Source of the DNA: Bipolaris cookei
Taxonomy: Eukaryota > Ascomycota > Dothideomycetes > Pleosporales > Pleosporaceae
DNA length: 64,000 bases
Direction of reading: 5' to 3'
NCBI GenBank assembly: GCA_002286855.1
Contig: NRSV01000079.1
Span: 62,001 to 126,000 of the forward strand
Under the pieces are notes generated by a model. The model was not told where the DNA came from. It saw nothing but the letters and a program-made list of their open reading frames with translations, and searched no databases. Both the position numbers and the translations under genes were made by a program. Below are positions 57,303 to 64,000 of this stretch, in pieces. The first letter of the stretch is position 1. Every line of letters begins with the position of its first letter.

Positions 57303-57851
57303 TCAACAGGATAAAATCTCACCTTCAAACTCCTCCCCGCCAACCCACCTCCCCATCTTCTCCTTCACAAACTCTGCAAAATCCCACTCGTAATCTTCCA
57401 ACCTGTGCTCCCCTGCAACCCAAATATACGTTTCAGCTTCTACTTCTTCGCCCTCGATATTATCTTCTTGCTTTTGCGTCACATCGCCCATCCCTTCCTC
57501 CTCTTCTCCGTCGAGCTTCTTGCCAGTAGGCAGTAAAACCCTCACCCTGACTTTCCTCCGCACATACTCTGATCCCTCAAACACATCTAGGCGCCATATG
57601 TCGCCATCTGTGAGTCCTTGTACTAGGGTTCCGCGCACACTCACTGCCTCCTTTGAGAGGGAGGAAACAGGCACAACGCCAGGATAATCCGCATTCCGCA
57701 CTTTGCGGCGCTGGTGCGCGTGTAGAATCGCTGGGCGAATGTGTAATAAAGAAGCGTGAGTTGAGGTGGGAGGGGTGGTGGAGCCCCAGATTACGCGGTG
57801 CAGGACGGGAGGGGCCATTAGGGTGCCGTAGAAGAAGGCTGTGTGTGTCAT
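57303..57851 (-). CDS. AIG2 / gamma-glutamylcyclotransferase-like protein
   Basis: 182 aa, no intron. N-terminal FFYGTLMAPPVLHRV is the family's YGTL signature, followed by RPAILHAHQRRKVRNADYPG, VRGTLVQGL and VFEGSEYVRRKVRV, where the Glu (FEGSEY) sits at the catalytic position of GGCT proteins. A 40-residue acidic insert (EEEEGMGDVTQKQEDNIEGE) interrupts the fold before TYIWVAGEHRLEDYEWDFAE, the usual end. The fold either releases 5-oxoproline from gamma-glutamyl amino acids or cleaves gamma-glutamylamines. The real substrate is not known for this fungal group. The protein is probably cytosolic. Confidence 0.85.
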   Translation of the reverse strand: MTHTAFFYGTLMAPPVLHRVIWGSTTPPTSTHASLLHIRPAILHAHQRRKVRNADYPGVVPVSSLSKEAVSVRGTLVQGLTDGDIWRLDVFEGSEYVRRKVRVRVLLPTGKKLDGEEEEGMGDVTQKQEDNIEGEEVEAETYIWVAGEHRLEDYEWDFAEFVKEKMGRWVGGEEFEGEILSC

Positions 57852-58442
57852 TTTTTTTGCTTTTTAAAAATAAATAAATAAATAAAGATATGCAGTTGGA
57901 TCAGTGTAAAGGAGAAAGAGGAAGGGAGAAAGGAGGGCAGGGTTAGAGAGGCGTGTGTACGTGGGGTGGGGGTTGTTTTCGTATTTGGAGGGGAGAATTT
58001 AGGGTACATGGACGTGATGCAGATTAGGGCGATAAGATACGAGGAGTTATCGGGTTATTGCGTGTTCAGCCCTATGGGATGGGCAGGGGAGCGGAGTTTA
58101 GGTGGAGATTTTGGTCCGCGGTACTACTTACTAGTTACATAGTGCATTCCCTCCTTTTTCTCTCACTCTATTATCCCGCACGGCTGGGCTTTGATCATTT
58201 GTTTTTTTTTCACGCAGCACGGTTGGAACGCCAACGGTTTACGACAGTCACGTGCTGTATTTTTCTGTTTTTGTCTATTTAGCGATCCATTTGGAGGATT
58301 TTCTTGTACCGGGAAACGAAAGAAAAAGAAGACAGCACGAAGAAGTGTGGGTACGGTACAACAAGGGGAGATTCCGACATCTGCCATAACCGTTCCGAAC
58401 CATACCGCCTCGTCCTCCGCCCGCCTCAACGACTACACAACC
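57852..58442. other. Divergent promoter region
   Basis: Between the AIG2-like gene (minus) and PQ-loop gene (plus). G- and T-rich with homopolymers, no coding frame. Confidence 0.45.
57868..57886. repeat. (AAAT)n microsatellite
   Basis: Four and a half units of aaat just upstream of the AIG2-like gene ATG at 57851, following poly-T. Simple repeat. Confidence 0.7.
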
Positions 58443-59362
58443 ATGTTCTTCATCAGTGCAATAGTAAAGAACATAGCGCCCATCTTGTACGCCGCCTGCA
58501 TCCCTTTGCTTCCACCTCCCTAATCTAACGCTCCGTGCCCTCCCACACCAGCATAGCAACCAGCCCCATCACCAGCTATGGCGACCAAATCTACTCAATG
58601 CATCGCGCCCGCAGCTCCGCCGGCTTCTCACTCGACATTCCCCTCATCATGCTCGTCGCCAGCATCCTAAAAGTCTACTACTGGTTCGGCGCCCACTTCA
58701 GCACCTCGCTCCTCATCCAAGCCCTCCTCATGATATGCGTCCATCTCCTCTTACTGCATGTCGCGCTCACGAATCGGCCCCCGCCCTCGCACTTGCCCTT
58801 CCAGCACAACGATGTGTCGAATCGCCCTTATGACTTTTGGCAGTGGAGGGCGCCGCGCCCGTATTGGGCGTTTATCACGTATTTTGCGGGGAGCTTGCTG
58901 GTGTTGCACCTGCTTATGAGTTCGACGACGATATTTGGGCCGTATACGGATTTGCTGGGGGGTATTGCGTTGACGATTGAGGCGACGCTACCGCTGCCGC
59001 AGATTCTGGCGAATTGGCAGCGGCGTGGGTGTAAGGGGTTTCGGCCGAGTGTTATTGTAAATTGGGTTATTGGTGATACGTTCAAGATGTGGTTCTTTTT
59101 TGCGAGTAGCAGCGGGGAGGTGCCATGGGCGTTCAAGGCTTGTGGTATTTTTCAAGCGTGCTGCGATTTGGGGCTTGCAGCGCAGTATTTGGTTTGGGGG
59201 GATGGACCGGCTGGTGTTGAGGGGCTGGGTAGGGAGAAGGAGCTGAGGAGTCCGGTTCCTGGGGATGTGGACTGGAGCATGGAGAAGTTGGGGCAGGCGA
59301 GTGTGGCGGGGGGGATTGAGATGAGTGATGGTCAGGCGTGGGAGAGGCCTAGGGCTGGGTAA
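58443..59362 (+). CDS. PQ-loop repeat membrane protein
   Basis: Exons 58443-58486 and 58552-59362 (intron 58487-58551, branch-like CTAAC) give 284 aa. The first PQ-loop-like repeat is TSPITSYGDQIYSMHRARSS, then GFSLDIPLIMLVASILKVYY. The second is EATLPLPQILANWQRRGCKG with a clean PQ pair, then FRPSVIVNWVIGDTFKMWFF. Seven or so hydrophobic helices are visible between, as in the SLC66 / PQ-loop group. The GFSLDIPL... LVASILKVYYWFG signature places it near yeast Any1/Cfs1 and human PQLC1 (SLC66A2), which affect Golgi/endosome lipid asymmetry, rather than the lysosomal amino acid exporters. The C-terminus is a hydrophilic cytosolic tail. Small exon 1 encodes MFFISAIVKNIAPIF. Confidence 0.85.
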
Positions 59363-59936
59363 GGGAAGGGAGCATTGGAATATGATTGGAGGGAGCGCAG
59401 GGGGTTGAGACGAATGAAATACACATGGACATCAGGCATGTCGAGTAACGTTTGGATTTGAGTTACAAGGTTAGAATTGATGGTACACTGTAAATAATGC
59501 ACAGTTAAATAGTAAGACATTATCAGTAGAAAGCAAAACTAATCTTTCCACGCGTACCTGACGATTGACTGAACAAGCACATCACAAAGGACTCTTTGTC
59601 AAGAGCAAAGCACCTACCGTCCTTGAATCCCCTGGTTCCTCGTCGTGCAATTCTCCTCCGCCTTCATCTCACATTTCCTAATCCTCGAACGCAACGCCAA
59701 CGCACCACCTAGCGACGCTACATGTAAGGAGATGTGAGATGCAGTAAAGGGGGTAACGAGCAAATGCATGAAGGTTGAGAAGAAGATGAAAGTGTTCGTC
59801 GAGATATTAGGCCAGTAACTTCATGGTATGAATTGAAATTCGGTCAACTACATGATCAAAACAGAGCAGTACTATTTAGTAGGAAGGAAAGAAACCCCTC
59901 ACTCTTCATCCCTACACCTCATCTCCTTCAACGCTC
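59363..59936. other. Spacer between convergent genes
   Basis: 3' ends of the PQ-loop gene (plus) and GH43 gene (minus). No coding frame supported. Confidence 0.5.
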
Positions 59937-62189
59937 TCACGCAGGCACCGGCTTCGGCTCCACACTCGTAAGCGTAGGCACAACCGGCTTAATGAATCCC
60001 GCATCATCGAAATAAACCCTATCGATCGTCGTCTCCCTGTTCGTTCCACCGCCGTTGGGAATAGCAAAGCGGTGATACGCAATGTACCAGTCATCAGTAC
60101 CAGGTACGTTGAGAATGGAACTATGGCCAGTGCCCAGAATGCCCAGCGTAGTGTTCTTCTGCAGAATAACACCTCGGTAGGTCCACGGACCGTCGATGCT
60201 CGTCGATGTTGCGTAGCCGACGCGGTAATTCTCTGAGCCGGTGTCGTCGATGGAGTAGGTGAGGTGGAAGAGTCCCTTGCGGTAATTTAGGAAGATGCCC
60301 TCGCGGAAGTCGGTGAGGCCGCTGATGGCGCGTGTGGTACCGCTTTTGAGGGAGATCATGTCGTCGGCGAGTTCAGCGTAGAGGGCTGGTGTGCCATTGC
60401 CCCAGAAGATGTAGTATTTTCCGGTGGTTGGGTCACGGAATGCGGCTGGATCGATTGCCTGGCCAGTCTTCAGGGTGCCATCGTTTAGGATCATGGCTTC
60501 GGGTTGTGCGGTGAATGGTCCTTCGGGGGAATTTGCAACGGCGACGCCGATCGTTTTGCGGTTGTACTTTGGGTTTTGGCCGCTGAAGTAGAAATAGTAC
60601 TTGCCGCTCCTCTCGATGATGGTTGGAGCCCAGGCATTGCCTGTTGCCCATGGCACGTTTCCGCTTGTGCCGTTGAGAGTCAGGAAAGGCTTCTCTGATC
60701 GAGCCCATGAAACGAGATCTGAAGACTTCCAGACGTAGAAGATGTTGCCGCCCCAGCCCGGGAAGCCGTCGGTCGTGACGTAGAGATAGTAGTTCTTGCC
60801 AAAGACTGCAATGTTCGGATCAGCATAAAGGCCTGGGAGAACAGGGCTTCCTGCTCTTGCACTCAAATGGGAGCGGCTGCTAGAAGCAACGGGGGCTGAG
60901 CGGCTTGCAAGTCCAGATCGTAGGTTAGCAAGTTCGCTGGCGGTGACTGGGATTACAGTTCCGTGGCGCGGGCTGCGTGGTAGACTGTAGGAGCTAGAGA
61001 CCTTCCAAGTTGGCTTGGAGATATCTGCAGTTTCCAGAGGAATATAACCGCGGCCCGTATATTCATCCACAAATAGGTAGAATTTCTTGCCGTTGATGTC
61101 ATTGTCGTTTGCCTTGAATACAGTCGGCCCTTCAACAGCGCTTGTACCGGCATTGCGACCAATGCATGCAGCAACCTGCGTCCAGCCACTCACAGGAGCA
61201 AGGAACGATGTTGACTGTTCTTGGATAATGTCTTGACAGTTGGTTCCTGTACCTCCCTCGTCTTTGGTAAATCGGTAGAAAGTGTTTCCCTCTTTGATAA
61301 CGGTCGTGTCGATACGCGAGAGTCCAGCGTCTTGCCATACCTGAGGTTGACTGAACGTGACAAAGTCTCGCGTGGTGACATAGAGCATCCGGTGGTAAGT
61401 ACTTCCAGTACGGTTGATATCAGCTGGATCATAGAGCGAAGAAGCCCAGAAAACTACGTATGAGCCTAAACTGGCATCATAGTAGGCTTCAGGCGCCCAT
61501 GTGTTTCCAGCAGTGGATGGAGAAACCTTGACGTGGCGCTGGCTTGACCAGGTCTTGAGGTCCTTCGATTCCCAAATCTCAAGATAAAGACTGCCAAACT
61601 TGACTGCATCTCCCCATGAGGTACCGGATCCAATTGAAAGATCAGTGGCGAGCAGGAAAAACTTGTCACCCTCGTTTGATCGAATGACAAAAGGATCGCG
61701 CAGGCCCTTTGTGCCTAGAGTAGAGGCCAGGACTGGCTGTCCACCGTTTAGCTCATTCCACCTCAAAGCATTGTTGCCTTGACTGGCTGCCATGTAGATC
61801 TTTTCGCCAGCTATGGAGTTGCCCGTAAAGTATGCAAAGGCGTAACCCTCGAAAGGTGCAAGGGCTGCTGCTTTACGAACATTGGCGTTGAACGTGCGAT
61901 TGGAAATGATTCCGTCATGGTCAATGATTGCCGTAAGATCGACAGTTGTTTCGGCATCCTGTCGTTTCACGATACCATCCGCTGAGATAATTGATGGGTG
62001 GCTGCTTGCCCAGGTGACCTTGAAGTACCCAGATGTGTCTGGTAGGTGAAGATTGCCGCTTACATCCTCAATGTTCGTAACTGTGAGATTGTCAAGCGCC
62101 TGATCAATGTGTCGGCGCGATACGGCAGCATGTACAGTAGATGCCGACCACAGACCCCATGCGTACAGGGGAAAATTGTGAGCACGCAT
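59937..62189 (-). CDS. Secreted two-domain glycoside hydrolase family 43 protein
   Basis: 750 aa, no intron, start at 62189 (a longer frame begins at 62252, but 62189 opens a good signal peptide, MRAHNFPLYAWGLWSASTV). After a short beta-sandwich-like part (residues about 20-110) come two GH43 five-blade propellers. Domain 1 has GLRDPFVI (base Asp), SRIDTTVIKEG (second Asp) and SAVEGPTVFK (acid Glu). Domain 2, from about residue 450, has GLYADPNIAVF, GQAIDPAAFRDP and TDFREGIFLN, again a full triad. Family activities are arabinan/xylan degradation (arabinanase, arabinofuranosidase, xylosidase), so this enzyme likely attacks plant cell wall side chains. Which domain acts on what cannot be told from sequence. 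It may be induced by plant polysaccharides; no clear binding site seen. The linker is Ser/Arg-rich (SRSAPVASSSRSHLSA). Confidence 0.92.
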   Translation of the reverse strand: MRAHNFPLYAWGLWSASTVHAAVSRRHIDQALDNLTVTNIEDVSGNLHLPDTSGYFKVTWASSHPSIISADGIVKRQDAETTVDLTAIIDHDGIISNRTFNANVRKAAALAPFEGYAFAYFTGNSIAGEKIYMAASQGNNALRWNELNGGQPVLASTLGTKGLRDPFVIRSNEGDKFFLLATDLSIGSGTSWGDAVKFGSLYLEIWESKDLKTWSSQRHVKVSPSTAGNTWAPEAYYDASLGSYVVFWASSLYDPADINRTGSTYHRMLYVTTRDFVTFSQPQVWQDAGLSRIDTTVIKEGNTFYRFTKDEGGTGTNCQDIIQEQSTSFLAPVSGWTQVAACIGRNAGTSAVEGPTVFKANDNDINGKKFYLFVDEYTGRGYIPLETADISKPTWKVSSSYSLPRSPRHGTVIPVTASELANLRSGLASRSAPVASSSRSHLSARAGSPVLPGLYADPNIAVFGKNYYLYVTTDGFPGWGGNIFYVWKSSDLVSWARSEKPFLTLNGTSGNVPWATGNAWAPTIIERSGKYYFYFSGQNPKYNRKTIGVAVANSPEGPFTAQPEAMILNDGTLKTGQAIDPAAFRDPTTGKYYIFWGNGTPALYAELADDMISLKSGTTRAISGLTDFREGIFLNYRKGLFHLTYSIDDTGSENYRVGYATSTSIDGPWTYRGVILQKNTTLGILGTGHSSILNVPGTDDWYIAYHRFAIPNGGGTNRETTIDRVYFDDAGFIKPVVPTLTSVEPKPVPA

Positions 62190-62264
62190 GGTTGGTTGCG
62201 AGGTAGTGAGAAAGACGCAAAACTGTTCCCGAACTGCTACGGAACTGATCACCCAACTTCATAA

Positions 62265-62270
62265 TATATA
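62265..62270 (-). promoter_or_regulatory. TATA element of the GH43 gene
   Basis: TATATA within ataatatataac, 76 nt upstream of the ATG at 62189 on the minus strand. Position and sequence fit a core promoter. Confidence 0.4.
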
Positions 62271-63060
62271 ACATACTTTATCCACCGGGTGGGGCTTATC
62301 CCGAAAAGGAACATGCCAGGTACACACACTTGAATTCAGACACAATGTGACCTCGTATGTTCTACCGGGGTGAAAAATATCCACGAATGCGCAGCAGCTA
62401 GTAAAATGGTTACAGCAGGCCGTAACTTGCCTACAAGAAACTCAAAGAACATCATTCCCTTGAACAGCTAGATTGATCGGAGTGTAACCCGTATTAGTTA
62501 AGGTTACGGAAAATCTCATGTACAAAATTCGGCAAGTCAAGCAACTAACAAATAATGACGCCGCACCCGAGGTCACACTCCAACGATTTTGCGGGGTGCA
62601 GCGTATAGAGAATGGCTTGGCGATTCGGGAAAATGATGACCGAAGCTAAAGCATGACAACGTTACTCTTCCATTCAGTGTAGTATTTCCATAAATACCTA
62701 GATTCGACGTTAGGGGAAACTTCAAGGCTTTAACGTTCTGACGACCTTTGTTAGCTCGGCATTACTTACGGGGCCGTGTAAATGTCACGTGACACATAAA
62801 CCACATGTGTGTGTATATGGTGAGATGCGCAACCGTCTCAGCATCCAACTTGGAGGCCATCATCTTTATATGCATAAGCAAAGATATCGGATCTCGGCTA
62901 ATTAGTTCAACTGGTTACTTCAGAAGTACTGGTTATCGATGCCAAGGTATCACTGCTTGGAGACTAGGTTCACAAGGTGTGATAGGCTAGAGCCTAGTTG
63001 GTGTGTTGTACCTCGATGGAATCTCGGCCTGCTCCTAAAATCCGGATGCCACCTAGAGCT

Positions 63061-63081
63061 CCGAGTCTCGCCGAGACTCGG
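63061..63081. repeat. Perfect 10-bp inverted repeat with 1-nt spacer
   Basis: ccgagtctcg - c - cgagactcgg, an uninterrupted hairpin-forming palindrome, rich in G and C inside an otherwise A/T-leaning spacer. It may be a dimeric binding site or part of a repeat element. Confidence 0.6.
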
Positions 63082-63873
63082 TGCGCTCTGACCGACAACC
63101 GGAGCGACTAGGTCTTATCGACTCGATTGTGCAGGGGCAGCTAGCAATGTATATAGATAGCTACGTAGCTCAGAAGCTCAGTTCTCTATCGAATACAATC
63201 TTGTTACCAGGCATCGGCAACCTTTGCGCAGCCTCTCACACAAGGCGGAGGAACGACGGAGGTCCCTTACTCCATGGAGAAGGAGAGGACTGGAAAATAT
63301 GTGAGCTGAATGGAGATAGCCTATGGCAGTCTCACGTGGTCTGCATCTTGTGTAATTACGGTATTGGGTTGTTAGGATGTTCCTACTTCCCAAGTACTTG
63401 GCAATACGAGCGAAGAGGCGTCAGAGGCTGGGCATGCATGCCGAGATTATTTTGGGCCTCAACGTGAGCATACTCGCAAATTTGAATAGCTACCGTTCTG
63501 TAGAATTTTCGGGACTCTATAGCTCTGGAATGCATGGGGCAATTCTACGCTTCTCGATGCAAAACACTAGATTGAGACTCATGTTGCTAGAAAACGGCCA
63601 AAAGGGTTGCGAGAGATCAGAAAAGAAGGCACATGCCCTTGGAATTTAGACTCAGGAGCTCTTGAATCTGCTCTGCCCGTTTTTGGTACTCAGGATATAG
63701 ATGTAAGTTTTCCACTGACTACATTCCAACGGCCCACTACTACTTCCTGTAGTATGCAGGTCCAAGACTTGTGGCACCGCCGTTGAGACGGCTCAAATGC
63801 TTGACATGGGTGTTCAATGTACCTCTCTCTCCCCGGAATACCGTGATAGTCAGCCGTTGAAAAATTTGAAAAC

Positions 63874-63879
63874 TATAAG
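63874..63879 (+). promoter_or_regulatory. TATA element for the gene starting at 63976
   Basis: TATAAG, about 100 nt upstream of ATG 63976, followed by a C/T-rich, stop-free leader. Supports a plus-strand gene entering the right edge. Confidence 0.35.
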
Positions 63880-63975
63880 ACCATTTCAATATGCCAGACA
63901 TGCATATCACAACTCAGGCTCTTAACTCCTCAGACAACTGCCTTCAAGTCTCCAGCCGCCATTATCGTTTTCAAA

Positions 63976-64000
63976 ATGCGCACCTACACAGCGCTAGCAG
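63976..64000 (+). CDS. Start of a gene cut by the window end, possibly secreted
   Basis: Only MRTYTALA is visible. The context CAAAATG is a good fungal start and a TATA element lies about 100 nt upstream. The first residues (Met-Arg then small and hydrophobic) look like a signal peptide start. No function can be given. Confidence 0.35.

Larger units (their letters stand above)
62190..63975. other. 1.8-kb upstream region, no gene supported
   Basis: Promoter of the GH43 gene and, to the right, probably of the gene starting at 63976. Open frames 63081-63467 and 63377-63649 (plus) lack any domain. A perfect inverted repeat lies at 63061-63081 in a locally G/C-rich, repeat-like patch (62970-63180). 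Confidence 0.4.

Noticed and set aside
57868..57886. AAAT run as a functional promoter element
   Set aside because: A simple microsatellite, with no evidence of a role.
1..64000. tRNA genes, rRNA, CRISPR arrays, origins of replication
   Set aside because: I looked for B-box-like GGTTCGANNCC words on both strands, repeated arrays and rDNA, and found none I could support. A tRNA search program would be needed to exclude tRNAs fully.

Overview
The window is nuclear DNA of a filamentous ascomycete. The evidence is short GT-AG introns (about 40 to 90 nt), a Zn2Cys6 regulator, PTH11/SAT4-type rhodopsin-domain proteins, a small secreted cysteine-rich protein, and pogo-type transposase relics whose stop codons look like C-to-T changes (RIP-like). 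Gene families and protein style fit Dothideomycetes, probably Pleosporales, but that placement is inference. Exon models were built by hand from reading frame, splice sites and family conservation.

Layout. 1-7 kb is repeat-associated: a dead pogo transposase (minus) with an assembly gap whose flanks are copies of each other, a 5'-truncated rhodopsin-domain relic, a small secreted 8-cysteine protein, and an F-box-like gene killed by three in-frame stops and a frameshift. 7.5-15.1 kb holds four minus-strand genes: an SDR oxidoreductase, a fungal transcription-factor-domain protein, a Zn2Cys6 regulator and a family III CoA-transferase/racemase. 15.7-23.9 kb is housekeeping: an acid-ceramidase-like protein, mitochondrial ribosomal bL27, dynamin-like Vps1 and V-ATPase subunit A.

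24.3-29 kb is gene-poor with one rhodopsin-domain gene and one doubtful small ORF. 29-41.5 kb carries an Mpp6-like exosome cofactor with a zinc knuckle, an EthD protein that may be broken, an insulin-degrading-enzyme-type protease, a DUF1279 (FAM210-type) mitochondrial protein, a tyrosine-rich unknown, a YjbQ-family protein and complex I subunit NDUFS6. 41.7-43.2 kb is a second decayed pogo transposase.

44-62.2 kb holds an acetolactate decarboxylase homologue, an M18 aspartyl aminopeptidase, protein phosphatase inhibitor-2 (Glc8), a class II eIF4E (4E-HP type), a Ulp2-type SUMO protease, an AIG2/gamma-glutamylcyclotransferase-like protein, a PQ-loop membrane protein and a secreted protein with two GH43 domains. 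A secreted-protein gene may start at the right edge.

Functionally the window mixes core genes (respiration, mitochondrial translation, vacuole acidification and traffic, RNA decay, translation control, SUMO turnover) with niche genes (secreted glycosidase, secreted small protein, membrane receptors, catabolic enzymes beside regulators). No CRISPR, rRNA or convincing tRNA was found. The best leads for new biology are the secreted small protein, the Mpp6-zinc-knuckle architecture, the possibly membrane-anchored YjbQ protein, the acetolactate decarboxylase homologue with a replaced metal ligand, and two GC-AG introns at conserved positions.
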